NCBI GenBank assembly: GCA_017948555.1
Contig: JAFMYY010000014.1
Coordinates: 62,001-126,000, forward strand
Reading direction: 5' to 3'
Source: Cesiribacteraceae bacterium YIM B00369
GTDB lineage: Bacteria; Bacteroidota; Bacteroidia; Cytophagales; Cyclobacteriaceae
DNA length: 64,000 nucleotides
The stretch's first letter is position 1. Each line of letters opens with the position of its first letter. Made by a program: the position numbers and the translations under genes. Under the pieces are notes generated by a model. That model made no database searches, had not been told where the DNA came from, and worked only from the letters and a program-made list of their open reading frames with translations. Below are positions 51,092-61,556 of this stretch, piece after piece.

Positions 51092-53331
51092 TGGCTACCT
51101 ACGTTTTTAAATCAGATCAATACGGAACGCATAAGCTTAACTACCTTCCAATTGGATGGGATAGGTTTACCCGTTCCCTTGAACGGTCTAAAGAGTGGCA
51201 GAGCGTAAGCCCGAACTTTGATATTGACCTTACCTTCATTGAGGATGGGGCTGAATATCTGATAGGTGCTTATGAGGATTCAGGGGTTGATGCGCAGGTT
51301 TTCCTTGATATTTATATGGATGATGAGCAGGACTTAAGGCATAAGCCCGTACCTGTTCGCACTAAAATAGACTTCACAAGCTATACTGTTAATCATCAGG
51401 GCCATGTAAAAGTTGATGTGGAACGCATAGGCTTTGCTCAGAAGCTGAAAAACGGGGAACGGGTAAAGGTTGACTTAACTTCCACCAGACCCCTTGAAGG
51501 AACCTTTGAATTACCTCAACTACCATTCAGAAACATTGCCCTGCACAGTAAGGGTATTCTGAAGCTTACGGAAATGAGGTATAAAAATGAGGGTACTGAT
51601 AATATAAAGTTTGAATTATACCGGAGCATAAGAGATTCAACTTTTGGGGGAGCAAATAATTATGCTGACTACTACACAAAGTACGTAACCATTTCCACTA
51701 TTGAAAAGGTATCTGAGGAAATAGAACAGTCATTTGAGCGTGAAACAAGGCTTTTTACTGATGGGTTTCCTGCCAGAGATAATGAAACGCCAATAGGGCT
51801 GAAGAGGCGCATATTCGACTTTACAGAAGCAGGCACAACAAATATCAATGTAAGGGTGGATATAACCGTTTCCATTGAGTGGTATGGTATTCTCCGGCAA
51901 AAGTCATACTTAGTGATAAGAAGGGTAAGAAATGGAGTGGAATCTGACTTATCCAGACAATTTATTGCCAATTCAGGAAATCCGGCAGGTGATGAGGACA
52001 GAGGTTCATTAATCAGACTTAAAAAGCAAATCATTAACCTGAAGAAAACGGCAGGCGTTCAGACTGATATACTTACAGGAGATGAGGTTTATGTTTATCT
52101 GGAAACCGATGTTGAACACCATTCTTTAGACCGGAATGATGGCTATACATCCACCTTGATAATAGAAAACTGCACTGTAAATGATTATAACATTTCAGCA
52201 TCAAATGTAACCTCTGTGCCTGCATCAAAAGCAGAAGCCATACCCTTTGCCGATGCCTTCAGCCGTACTGTTGAATCTTTAACCGGTGAGGTGGGAAGCT
52301 TTGATAATTCTTTCTACGCCCTTACTGATACCTACCACCAAACAGCACCCACAGATACCATACAGGGGAAAAGAATGCTGATGAATGGAATACACATCAG
52401 GGGATGGGGATTAGGGGAAAAGCCATTAACAGTTACCCTTTCAGACTTATTCAAAACAGCCTATGCCCTTGATGCAGTGGGGTTTGGAGTAAAGGAGGTT
52501 GAAGGTAAATTTAAAGCTTATGTAGCCCCCATAAAAGACTTCTACAGGGATGATGTAGTGCTTAACCTTGGGGTGGTGGATAATCTTTCAAAGAAGGTTG
52601 ACCTTGATAAGACCTACAGCACAGTAGAAACAGGCTACAATAAATACGATACCGATTCCACCAACTCCCTTGATGAATTCAACGGCAGCAGGGAATTTAA
52701 GACCCACATATCCGCACACAACGGCAATTATGAAGCTATTTCCCCTTTCAGGGGCGATGGCTACGGATTGGAAACAGCAAGAAGGCAGGACAGGTTAGCA
52801 GCCCCCAACAAATCAACCCCTTATGATAAGGATACCTTTGTTGTATGCTTTATGCGTGTAAGCGGAAACATAGTAAGCGAAGATGGTTCAATCTTTACCT
52901 ATTCAGCTAACCTGCTGGACCCTGATACAGCCTATAATGCAAGGATAAGCCCTGCCCGTATCCTCCGCAAGCACGAACCTTTATTTAGCGGATGCCTGCA
53001 AAAGGCACTGGATAAGGATTTGAAGTTTACGGATGGTGAAGTAAACCTGATGATGGAAAGCAGGATTTCAGGGGAGCCTTACAATATCGCTGAAAGCGGG
53101 GATAAGAAGAACAGCACACTGGCAAAGCCCCTATACCTTAACGAGCTGTACGAATTTGAAAAGGTACTTACAGAGGAACAGATAAGCCTGCTTGAAAAAG
53201 ACCCGCACGGAACAATTGCATTCAGGGATGAATACGAGAATGAGAAGTTCGGCTACCTGATGAATGTGGAAATTAATTATAACAGATTAGCAAAATTCAC
53301 GCTGCAAAGAAAATACATAAATGGCTTATAA
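51091..53331 (+). CDS. Distal tail / tail-associated protein
   Basis: 746 residues, starting on the tape measure stop with a one-base overlap. Begins MATYVFKSDQYGTHKLNYLP, and is strand-rich with repeated IxxxxVxI patterns and no enzyme motif. Position between tape measure and fibres suggests a distal tail or baseplate hub protein, perhaps with a Tal role. Overlaps the next gene by 11 bases. Confidence 0.6.
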   Translation: MATYVFKSDQYGTHKLNYLPIGWDRFTRSLERSKEWQSVSPNFDIDLTFIEDGAEYLIGAYEDSGVDAQVFLDIYMDDEQDLRHKPVPVRTKIDFTSYTVNHQGHVKVDVERIGFAQKLKNGERVKVDLTSTRPLEGTFELPQLPFRNIALHSKGILKLTEMRYKNEGTDNIKFELYRSIRDSTFGGANNYADYYTKYVTISTIEKVSEEIEQSFERETRLFTDGFPARDNETPIGLKRRIFDFTEAGTTNINVRVDITVSIEWYGILRQKSYLVIRRVRNGVESDLSRQFIANSGNPAGDEDRGSLIRLKKQIINLKKTAGVQTDILTGDEVYVYLETDVEHHSLDRNDGYTSTLIIENCTVNDYNISASNVTSVPASKAEAIPFADAFSRTVESLTGEVGSFDNSFYALTDTYHQTAPTDTIQGKRMLMNGIHIRGWGLGEKPLTVTLSDLFKTAYALDAVGFGVKEVEGKFKAYVAPIKDFYRDDVVLNLGVVDNLSKKVDLDKTYSTVETGYNKYDTDSTNSLDEFNGSREFKTHISAHNGNYEAISPFRGDGYGLETARRQDRLAAPNKSTPYDKDTFVVCFMRVSGNIVSEDGSIFTYSANLLDPDTAYNARISPARILRKHEPLFSGCLQKALDKDLKFTDGEVNLMMESRISGEPYNIAESGDKKNSTLAKPLYLNELYEFEKVLTEEQISLLEKDPHGTIAFRDEYENEKFGYLMNVEINYNRLAKFTLQRKYINGL

Positions 53332-55225
53332 ATTAATTGATAAATTTTATTGTCCTTCAGCAGCTCCCCCTTCAGGAGCCGGACAAGTATCTGTATATCT
53401 GGACGAATCGACAAGGGTAATAACAACCGATTCAACAGCTTATAACCTACAGGCAGAGTGTGCAGCAAACAGGTCTTATGCTGAAGGGGATATTATCACT
53501 TCCTTTTGTGTTGATGGGGTTAGATACAATGTTAGGGCCAGATCATCCACTCCTTTTGCTTTTGTGGGTGAAAGCTACCAAGATCCTACTTGCTCCCCTT
53601 GTAAGGGGTCTATGTCTATTCAAAGCATTATCCATGAAACAAAGCGAGGTCTTTCAGATGGCTATGTTGGTTATGCATGGGTTTCAGGATTAACCAACAG
53701 GGTATGGCGTTTAGATGGCAACATTTATACCTTTCCAGTAGGAGAGGAAGGTAAGTTCAGGAATTTAGCTGCCGGTGGCCACAATGTTGTTCTTACTTAT
53801 GGGGATGGATGTAAACTAACCAGCTTATTTGTTATTAACCCAGGCGTAAGTGTACACGCAGTTACCCTATCCAAAGCAGATGCTTCCAAGAATGGCGTGT
53901 GTGATGGAACGATTACCACTACAGTTACAGGAGGTAATGGCCCGTTTACCTATGAATGGAATGATGGGTTTACCACTCAGCACCGGACAGGATTATGCGC
54001 CGGAACCTATACGGTAATTGTAAAGGATGTAGATGGAATTGAAAGCAGCGCATCTATTACTATCAATCAGCCGGGAAAAGAAGCAGCACCGGCAGAACAA
54101 ATTTTATATGTGTCTCCTGCCTTATCTCTTAGGTTTATTCCTGATATTTTACTATCTTCGAATGAGCCTGTAACAATAGATAACACGCTGTATAACGAGT
54201 TTTACAGACCAGGCGAAAAGAAGAATTGTTACAACCAAAAGTTCCGGACAAGCGACTTACTCCCCCTGCAAGCCTTAAGTAACTATTCGGATAACGTGAT
54301 TGAGGTAGTAGATATACCAACAGAAAGTGTAATTCATACTGTGGACATGATGATGGTTGCTCAGTTCAGCAATCTTTCAGAAACCTTTAATGGTTACATT
54401 AAAAGACACAGCGCAACAGAAACCCGCATCTACTTTGGTGAGGTGGGGGATATACCTGTGCCTGTTGGTGAAGGAGATAGCGTTGAACTCCTTAATACTC
54501 AGCAGACAAATGGCATCTATCAGCTAATCTCAGTCGGTAAGGAAACTAATGGTACTGAATACCTGATTATCAAACAGGAATACACAGAAGCCACTGCCAC
54601 CACTGAATGCCAGATCACTACCTACTTCAATCAGCGTAATTACAACGCATGGGAAGGAGCATTAAACTTTGCTTTTATCCCTGAAGGTGATTATCAGGTA
54701 AGGATAAAAGGCTCTGACAACAGAGGGGAAAGCGCATGGAAGAGTGAGCCTATTGCAGTAAGAAAAAATCATCCGGGCACTGTACTCATGCAATACCGGA
54801 ACAGCAAGAACAAGCACGACATATACTACAGCGCAGGCTTTACCAACCACATAAGGTTTGAAGCTACTATGATAAACGGGCAATCCACTACAGAGAAGGA
54901 GTTACATAGGGAGCCTTCAAGAGTGGTAACCCTTAGATCAGACTTCAGAAAGAAGATGGGTCTTAATACTTATGCCTTACCTCCTTACCTGCATGAACGC
55001 ATAGAGGCAGCGTTAGCCTTGGATAATATTGTAATTGATGGCACTAAATACATTTCTGAAGAAGGCTATACAAGGGGTGAATTAATGGGCCGGACATTAC
55101 TGGCCAATGGTTCAGCAATCCTTGAACAGGAAGGATACGCCACATTCATGAAGGGATCAGGTGTGAATGTAGATGGTGGCGGTGGAGTAATATCAATCAA
55201 TGATGAAGGATTCTTAAGATACTAG
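53321..55225 (+). CDS. Tail protein with SprB-like repeat
   Basis: 634 residues. After a strand-rich start, residues about 180-252 form a SprB-type repeat (CDGTITTTVTGGNGPFTYEW, GLCAGTYTVIVKD), the module of gliding and surface adhesins in Bacteroidota. The rest is Cys-poor beta-rich with a C-terminal DGGGGVISINDEGFLRY. It probably takes part in host recognition. The presence of a host-adhesin module in a phage tail is notable. Confidence 0.65.
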   Translation: MAYKLIDKFYCPSAAPPSGAGQVSVYLDESTRVITTDSTAYNLQAECAANRSYAEGDIITSFCVDGVRYNVRARSSTPFAFVGESYQDPTCSPCKGSMSIQSIIHETKRGLSDGYVGYAWVSGLTNRVWRLDGNIYTFPVGEEGKFRNLAAGGHNVVLTYGDGCKLTSLFVINPGVSVHAVTLSKADASKNGVCDGTITTTVTGGNGPFTYEWNDGFTTQHRTGLCAGTYTVIVKDVDGIESSASITINQPGKEAAPAEQILYVSPALSLRFIPDILLSSNEPVTIDNTLYNEFYRPGEKKNCYNQKFRTSDLLPLQALSNYSDNVIEVVDIPTESVIHTVDMMMVAQFSNLSETFNGYIKRHSATETRIYFGEVGDIPVPVGEGDSVELLNTQQTNGIYQLISVGKETNGTEYLIIKQEYTEATATTECQITTYFNQRNYNAWEGALNFAFIPEGDYQVRIKGSDNRGESAWKSEPIAVRKNHPGTVLMQYRNSKNKHDIYYSAGFTNHIRFEATMINGQSTTEKELHREPSRVVTLRSDFRKKMGLNTYALPPYLHERIEAALALDNIVIDGTKYISEEGYTRGELMGRTLLANGSAILEQEGYATFMKGSGVNVDGGGGVISINDEGFLRY

Positions 55226-55227
55226 AA

Positions 55228-56337
55228 ATGGCTAAGATAAACAAAAGGATTATTGAGCTTGGTGAATATGAAGGTCTTTCATTGGATGATTTGCATTTAG
55301 CAGTTGATAATCCTTCATTTCAGGAAACACAGCGAATTAAGGCCAGTAATCTTATCCATGAGTTTGGGAAATTAGCTTACCGGCCTGATTATCCTTACAA
55401 AAAGGATATGTTAGCCTTTTCTTCAGGTGAAGTATGGAGTTCTAATGTAGATAATAATGTTGGAAATGCCCCTGCTGATAATTCAGAGTTCTGGACTAAG
55501 GTAACCAATAAAAGACCGGATACATCAGGGGCGTTACCTGAAACCATAGTAGTAAATGGAACTACATGGGGAAGTATTAAAGATGGGGATACCCTTACAG
55601 CAGGCACAAGCTTTTTTGAATTATTCAAAAGGGGGTTAATTGTAGCCCAGCCTGTAACCTATTTAGCCCCTGCTCTTAGCCTTAATGTCAGCGGGGCTGC
55701 TCCTGTAGTTGAAGTAGGAACAAGCGTAGATATAGCAGCAAGCGCAAACTATAACCAGAGGGATGGGGGTAACTGCACAGGGGTAGCATTTAAACGGAAT
55801 GGCGTAACACAGGCAACGGATAGCACAGCACCTTATACTTATGATCCTCTTTCATTTGTAATCGGGCAGGAAACAATAAGCTATAGGGCTACAGCTACTT
55901 ACGAAGCAGGGCCAATTAAGAATAACAACTTAGGAGAACCACAGCCGGACGGTCAAATACAATCAGGAAGTGTAGACTCCAATACAGTAAATATTAAAGG
56001 TGCAAGGGCCGGATTCTTTGGCGTAGACAACCCTGATAATACATCTGCATCAGTTCGGGCACTGGCAAAGCATGTACTGGATATTAAGCAAGGGGATAAA
56101 ATTATACTGCCTATTCCGGCAGGCGCAACAAAAGTAACCTTTGTACTTGAAGATAGCTTACCTGCTCCTTCTTCAGTCTTGTACATGGAAGGAAATGTAC
56201 AGGTTAAGGGGAATTTTGAAGTATCAGCAACGAATGTACGGGGAGCAAATAACTATGCTTTAGCCCCTTATAAAGTATACACTTATATACCAGCAGCCCC
56301 TTTTGTGGGCGATTCAAACTACGAAATAACAATTTAA
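55228..56337 (+). CDS. Tail fibre protein A (duplicated C-terminal domain)
   Basis: 369 residues. A unique N-terminal 80 residues (IIELGEYEGLSLDDLHLAVD) attach it, then a beta-rich part. The C-terminal 230 residues (from about 140; RAGFFGVDNPDNTSASVRAL, ALAPYKVYTYIPAAPFVG) are closely related to those of the next gene. The shared domain starts from a common SLNVSG segment. Possibly a pair of alternative receptor-binding heads. Confidence 0.6.
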   Translation: MAKINKRIIELGEYEGLSLDDLHLAVDNPSFQETQRIKASNLIHEFGKLAYRPDYPYKKDMLAFSSGEVWSSNVDNNVGNAPADNSEFWTKVTNKRPDTSGALPETIVVNGTTWGSIKDGDTLTAGTSFFELFKRGLIVAQPVTYLAPALSLNVSGAAPVVEVGTSVDIAASANYNQRDGGNCTGVAFKRNGVTQATDSTAPYTYDPLSFVIGQETISYRATATYEAGPIKNNNLGEPQPDGQIQSGSVDSNTVNIKGARAGFFGVDNPDNTSASVRALAKHVLDIKQGDKIILPIPAGATKVTFVLEDSLPAPSSVLYMEGNVQVKGNFEVSATNVRGANNYALAPYKVYTYIPAAPFVGDSNYEITI

Positions 56338-56351
56338 ACAATTAAAAAAAG

Positions 56352-58028
56352 ATGGCAACAGTTACTATTGATTGGCCTGTTCAGTTAGTTCGGCAATATG
56401 CCAAACCAATGCAGCGGTATGAAGAGTTTGAAACCACCGCAGCAAGAAACGCTTATCTGACTAACCCTTTAAGGTATGCAGGCCAGCGTGTGTATGACAT
56501 TCAGGCTGATGCTTATTTCAGAATCAGCAAGGACAGAACAAGCTGGCTTCCGGATGGGGCGGGTGGCGAAACTACTACTGTAACCAATGGAGGTACAGGA
56601 TTCAGCCTGATTGATAGTGCCACAGATTCAAATGTAGAGCTGAAAAGCCTTATTGCCGGAAATAACTTTTCCATTGTAGACGATGGAAACGGTAACCTGA
56701 CATTAAGCAGCACGGACACTGACACCGACACAGGCGAGGTAAACACAGCTTCAGGCGTAGGTACAGGAACCTCTTTAGTGTTTGGCAAGCAGGAAGCTGA
56801 AATACTATTGAAAAGCCTTGTGGTTGCAGGAAGTCTTACTTTATCCGAAAGCCCGGATGGAACTTTAACCATTACAGGAAACGGACAGATCAACACAGCT
56901 AGTAACAAAGGGGCTGCGGGTGTAGGTTTGTATGATGAAAAGGTAGGATCAGACCTGAGATTCAAGAAACTGGTAGCAGGAGCGAATACTTCTATTGTAG
57001 ATAATGGAGATGGTACAGTAACAGTTACCGCAGTAGGCCCTGATGGTGGGGAAAATAATACTCTTTCCAGTGCAGGTACAGGCACATCTTTATTTTACCG
57101 GAAAGTAGGGGCAGACCTGCAAACTAACAGCTTAAAGGGCGGTACAAACATTGGTATTGTCGATGATGGTGCAGGAACGCTAACTGTAAACTATACCGGA
57201 ACACCTGAAGGAACAGGCGCATTAGAGTCTGACCTAACAATAGTTGGAGGTAGTTCTTTGGGGATGAAAGAAGGTGAAACACTTCCGGCCGGAATGACTT
57301 TTGATGCATTCGCCCGTAAATGGCTTATTTTCGCCAACCCTATTACTTATACAGGCCCTTCCCTTTCCCTGTCTGTATCCGGCCCTGCTAATGTAGTGGA
57401 AGCAGGTGAAACAGTAGATATTTCAGCCAGTGCAATTTTCGAACAAAACGATGCAGGCGCAGCGAGTGGGGTTTCATTCAAAAAAGGCGGTGTATCTCAG
57501 CTCACAGACAGCACAGCCCCTTATACGTACGATCCGGCAGGCTTTGTAATAGGTGTTGAAACAGTTAATTATCAGGCTACTGCTACCTATGCACAAGGCC
57601 CGATTAAAAACGATGCATTAGGAGATCCATACCCTGACGGAAGGATTGAAGCGGGTTCTGTAGATTCAGAGGTGGTTACCATTAAGGGAACCCGTGCAGG
57701 CTTCTTTGGCGTGGACAATGCAAGTAACAGCTCTACAGCTATCAGAGCATTAGGTAAGAAAGTGTTGGATATGAAAGCAGGGGATAAGATCCTTCTTGAT
57801 ATTCCGGCAGGTTCAACAAAAGTTACCTTTGCCCTTCCTGCAAATTTCAACGCTCCATCTTCTGTAGTGTATGTGGAAGGAAACGTGCAGGTTAAAGGAA
57901 ACTTTGACATGACTACAGGAAGCGTTAGCGGTGCTAATGGATATGTAGCCACCTCTTATGAAATCTACACTTATGTGCCTGCTGCTCCATTTGTTGGACA
58001 GTGTACTTACGAAATCACAATAGCATAA
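56352..58028 (+). CDS. Tail fibre protein B (chimera of A and C)
   Basis: 558 residues. The N-terminal 70 residues (VTIDWPVQLVRQYAKPMQRY) are like those of protein C, while the C-terminal 230 (RAGFFGVDNASNSSTAIRAL, YEIYTYVPAAPFVG) are like A. Between them, about four repeats of 40-50 residues carry the pattern LxAGxNxSIVDDGxGTLT. It is thus a mosaic of its neighbours. Confidence 0.65.
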   Translation: MATVTIDWPVQLVRQYAKPMQRYEEFETTAARNAYLTNPLRYAGQRVYDIQADAYFRISKDRTSWLPDGAGGETTTVTNGGTGFSLIDSATDSNVELKSLIAGNNFSIVDDGNGNLTLSSTDTDTDTGEVNTASGVGTGTSLVFGKQEAEILLKSLVVAGSLTLSESPDGTLTITGNGQINTASNKGAAGVGLYDEKVGSDLRFKKLVAGANTSIVDNGDGTVTVTAVGPDGGENNTLSSAGTGTSLFYRKVGADLQTNSLKGGTNIGIVDDGAGTLTVNYTGTPEGTGALESDLTIVGGSSLGMKEGETLPAGMTFDAFARKWLIFANPITYTGPSLSLSVSGPANVVEAGETVDISASAIFEQNDAGAASGVSFKKGGVSQLTDSTAPYTYDPAGFVIGVETVNYQATATYAQGPIKNDALGDPYPDGRIEAGSVDSEVVTIKGTRAGFFGVDNASNSSTAIRALGKKVLDMKAGDKILLDIPAGSTKVTFALPANFNAPSSVVYVEGNVQVKGNFDMTTGSVSGANGYVATSYEIYTYVPAAPFVGQCTYEITIA

Positions 58029-58029
58029 T

Positions 58030-60504
58030 ATGAAGGATGCATCTATTATAGACTGGCCTGTTGTATTTGACAGGCAATTTGCCAAGCCCCTCGTTGAGGG
58101 GTATTGGTTTGCTACTACAGCAGACAGAATGAACTACCTTAGTAACCCAAGAAGATACGCAGGGCAGGAGGTTTATGATTATGAACTGCATAAGAAATTC
58201 AGGCTAAGTAAAGATTATACAGCTTGGGAAGAAATAGCGGTAGGTAATGGAGTCAGAACAATTACAGGGCCTACAGTAGATAATTCTGATCCTGATAATA
58301 TTTTTCTTGATGCCATACTTCACAATGATAATGCCTATGCAGATTCTGATACAGTAAGTAATTATGCTTATGTATCAAAAGGTAATCAGGAGGTAGAATA
58401 CCTTACCCTTACTAATGGTTCTGCTTCAATTTCAGCAGGGGCAGGGGTTGATTTTCTTGGAGGTGATTTCCCATTAGGTCAGGATCATTACTGGATATGG
58501 GTGAAGGCTCCGGATGGGCAGTTTTATGTAATCCATATTGTAAACAATGAGGTAACTAATACAACTATCAAAATCAATTCCATAAGGCCATTATATGATG
58601 CTATTAGATATCCTTTTGTTGATGACTTCTGGACAGGCGCAGATAGCACCAGCAAAACAGTATGGGATTTTGCAAGTGGGGAATACAGGTTCTACAGGAA
58701 ACGAAACTTTTCTACAGGTGCTATGGGTATATCCCTTGGGGATAATAACATGGCAGCAAGAAATGGTCTATCTATTGGAACATTTAATGGATCAGAGAAT
58801 CATGGTGTTTCTATAGGTTTTTCTAATATTACAAAGGGTGGATATAATGTAGCTTTAGGTATTTACAATTTAGCGCAGGGAATAGGTGCAGTTTCTTTAG
58901 GGTTTAACAACAGATCCACTGCAATTGGGGCATTCGCTTCAGGAAACAATAATATAGCAAGCGGGCTATATTCTTACTCTCATGGGTATAGAAACACTGT
59001 GAAAGCTAATGATTCAGCCATAATAGCAAGCCAATATTGTGTTATAGAATCATCCACTCATGGAGATAGTGTTGATGTAGCTGTTATAGGTACTAAAGAT
59101 GTAACAGTGCCAACAGGAGTGAAGCAAACCACTATTGTTCAAAAGCTATGGACAGGAGCAGGGAAGGTTACAAATGAAGTACTTAAATTCTGGAATGACA
59201 AAGGCCGAAGCACTATCAACTGGCCTGTTACAGCACCACGAACCATAAGCCTTCCTGACAAAGATGGAACAGTAGCCCTTCTTAGTGATATAACAGGAGG
59301 GGGAGGTACTGGTGATTCACTGCCAATAGGATCAGAGGGGCAAATAGTATCCTACAACTCTGCTAACACTGCTTATGCAACTAACATTTGGAATATTCCT
59401 TATGGAAATAACCCCGGAACTGGCGTAAATTTCTCAAACCTTCAAACAGGCACAGTCAGAGAAATTTCATGGAGTGAAGAGGATGACAGGATGTACTTTG
59501 TGGGTGATGGCATTAACCCTTATCTGGATTTAACAAAGGATGGAAGGATACTTGTAGAATCAGATTTAGAAGGGTTAGGGGGTGGCACAACAGATGCGGC
59601 AAACATTGACTATACCCCTGCAACCCCTACATGGTGGGAATTAGCAACAGGAGTTACCTCAATGAAGGTTAAGCAGGCACTAGACTATGTGGAAGCTAAC
59701 CTAATTAATAAGGTAAGGGATTGGTTTGTGGCGGGGGCTGTATTTACAGATTTCTATCTTACTGCTGATTTTAAGCAGGAGACAATTTATTCCGAGTCTT
59801 ATAAAACTTTGCGGAGTGTGGCAGATGTGGAAGGGGCAAACAGCTATGTAGGTGACTACACTGATATAAGAATTAATGGAAGCCTGAAAGGTAGCCTCGG
59901 TTTTTATTATTTTAACGGGTTAACATCGCCAACATTTAACCTGAAATCAAGCAGGGTTGACGGTTCCCATACCGGAATGCAACTTCTTTTTGATGCAGAC
60001 GGATACAGACTACATGACTACAAGCCTGTAAAAACAGGAATAGAATTGTACAATTTTGGGGAGGATTTTGAAACCGGAGCAGGTGGCGACTATTCAAGCC
60101 TGAAAGATAATTCCCTTGTGCCTAAAGCATGGGTAAAAGACTATGTAGGGGCTAATGGAGGAACAGGAACGGCAGTTACCGCATGGACTGAAAACAACAC
60201 AGCTACAATTACCATCCCTTCAGGCGTTCCCATTCACAAGGAATACAGAAAGACTGATACAAGCTATACAGCAACAGTGTCAGGTATTCAGGATGGTCAG
60301 GAGCTTGTGTACATGGTGGAAAACACAGGGGCATCAGCTATCTCTTTTGGGTTTGGCACAACTATAAAGACTGAAGATGGATGGGTTACTTCAGCATCAA
60401 TAAGCGCAGGTGATGTATGGGAGTTTGTGGCTACTTACAACCCTCATATATCAGCTAACCTGTTTGTTACAGGGCAGCTAATCAAAAGATCAGCAGATAA
60501 ATGA
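58030..60504 (+). CDS. Tail fibre protein C with YadA-like head repeats
   Basis: 824 residues. The N-terminal part (IIDWPVVFDRQFAKPLVEGY) is shared with B. Residues about 226-340 carry repeated SLG/SIG/ALG steps (AMGISLGDNNMAARNGLSIG and later) as in YadA-type head domains, a left-handed beta roll suited to trimeric fibres. The C-terminus has GAVTAWTENNTATITIPSGV and VYMVENTGASAISFGFG. It probably is the main receptor-binding fibre. The middle part uses more AGA/GCT/TCT codons. Confidence 0.65.
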   Translation: MKDASIIDWPVVFDRQFAKPLVEGYWFATTADRMNYLSNPRRYAGQEVYDYELHKKFRLSKDYTAWEEIAVGNGVRTITGPTVDNSDPDNIFLDAILHNDNAYADSDTVSNYAYVSKGNQEVEYLTLTNGSASISAGAGVDFLGGDFPLGQDHYWIWVKAPDGQFYVIHIVNNEVTNTTIKINSIRPLYDAIRYPFVDDFWTGADSTSKTVWDFASGEYRFYRKRNFSTGAMGISLGDNNMAARNGLSIGTFNGSENHGVSIGFSNITKGGYNVALGIYNLAQGIGAVSLGFNNRSTAIGAFASGNNNIASGLYSYSHGYRNTVKANDSAIIASQYCVIESSTHGDSVDVAVIGTKDVTVPTGVKQTTIVQKLWTGAGKVTNEVLKFWNDKGRSTINWPVTAPRTISLPDKDGTVALLSDITGGGGTGDSLPIGSEGQIVSYNSANTAYATNIWNIPYGNNPGTGVNFSNLQTGTVREISWSEEDDRMYFVGDGINPYLDLTKDGRILVESDLEGLGGGTTDAANIDYTPATPTWWELATGVTSMKVKQALDYVEANLINKVRDWFVAGAVFTDFYLTADFKQETIYSESYKTLRSVADVEGANSYVGDYTDIRINGSLKGSLGFYYFNGLTSPTFNLKSSRVDGSHTGMQLLFDADGYRLHDYKPVKTGIELYNFGEDFETGAGGDYSSLKDNSLVPKAWVKDYVGANGGTGTAVTAWTENNTATITIPSGVPIHKEYRKTDTSYTATVSGIQDGQELVYMVENTGASAISFGFGTTIKTEDGWVTSASISAGDVWEFVATYNPHISANLFVTGQLIKRSADK

Positions 60505-61445
60505 AGTACCTGATAAAGAAACTAATTTGTATAATGAGCCATTTCCTGAGAAGATTCATAAAAATCAATAAGGTTACAGAACCAATAGGGGAAAGTAAAG
60601 AAAACCTTAACGCCCCTATCCAGTATGATGCTACCTACATTACACAGGACAGCGCAGAAATAAACTATTCTGATAATTCCGCATATGAAACAAGGATTTA
60701 TATTGAAATAGCCACTGATTCAGGTTTCACAAATGTTGTGGCATCCAAGCACGTTCCTTATGATTCTTTCAACGAACCATTCTTAGGGGAATTTCAGCAG
60801 GGAACCACCTACTATTCAAGGATAAGGAATGAGTATCAGGAAACAGTGGATGGGCAGTATAACCTGTACGTTAGCCCTTGGAGTAATGTAGTAACCTTCA
60901 ATACAGAGGAAGAAGATTTCTTCTATGACTTTGTGAATATTACCGAGCATGATCCGAACAGCCTTACTAAAACAGGTGGCGTAAACGGGGCAAGTGATGC
61001 TTCAGTGAAGGTATTCAGGGAAATGAAGTCAGGCGTTGGGTATTATCGCTTAAAGTGGCAGATTAATAACGCAGGAGATGCAAGCCCTGCTAATGATTAT
61101 GCTGTTCTTTTCTACCATGATGCTGCATTTGAGCCTGTAGATCATAATGACCCTAATGCCATTATAGCTATTCGGGTAACAGGAAATACTGTTAACATGC
61201 TGGAAAGGGGTGTTGCACATGGAAATGTAAACACAATCAATTCAGGCGATTATCTGATTGTCTATCAGCAGCAAGATACTGGCAATCCTGATGTAGCTGT
61301 AGGTTTCTTTGTTGAGGACAGGAGCTTATCAACAGGTCAGGGTACTTTTATTGATTATGGCAACCTTGTTCCTGAACCTATCAAAGTTAAGATAGTGGCA
61401 TTCAATACAAATGCATCTGCCGGTAATGATTATCAGTTCAATTAA
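60501..61445 (+). CDS. Tail-associated protein with fibronectin-like domain
   Basis: 314 residues, starting on the fibre C stop (ATGA). A basic N-terminal stretch precedes a fibronectin type III-like segment (about residues 40-135; YITQDSAEINYSDNSAYETR and TTYYSRIRNEYQETVDGQYN) and a C-terminal strand-rich domain. It may bind surface sugars or attach fibres. Confidence 0.55.
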   Translation: MKYLIKKLICIMSHFLRRFIKINKVTEPIGESKENLNAPIQYDATYITQDSAEINYSDNSAYETRIYIEIATDSGFTNVVASKHVPYDSFNEPFLGEFQQGTTYYSRIRNEYQETVDGQYNLYVSPWSNVVTFNTEEEDFFYDFVNITEHDPNSLTKTGGVNGASDASVKVFREMKSGVGYYRLKWQINNAGDASPANDYAVLFYHDAAFEPVDHNDPNAIIAIRVTGNTVNMLERGVAHGNVNTINSGDYLIVYQQQDTGNPDVAVGFFVEDRSLSTGQGTFIDYGNLVPEPIKVKIVAFNTNASAGNDYQFN

Positions 61446-61458
61446 TAACAATATACAC

Positions 61459-61488
61459 TTGTAATTAAACGGGGAAATTCTTATCTTG
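61459..61488 (+). promoter_or_regulatory. Promoter of the lysis block
   Basis: TTG at 61459-61461 and TATCTTG at 61482-61488 lie 20 bases apart, matching the early promoter at 13204 in the -7 part. It would drive the holin-amidase genes separately. Confidence 0.6.
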
Positions 61489-61556
61489 AAAGAGAAATGG
61501 AACCCCTCACTACACCTCTACATGCTATAAATAAACAATCATTTTATTGTAAAAGG

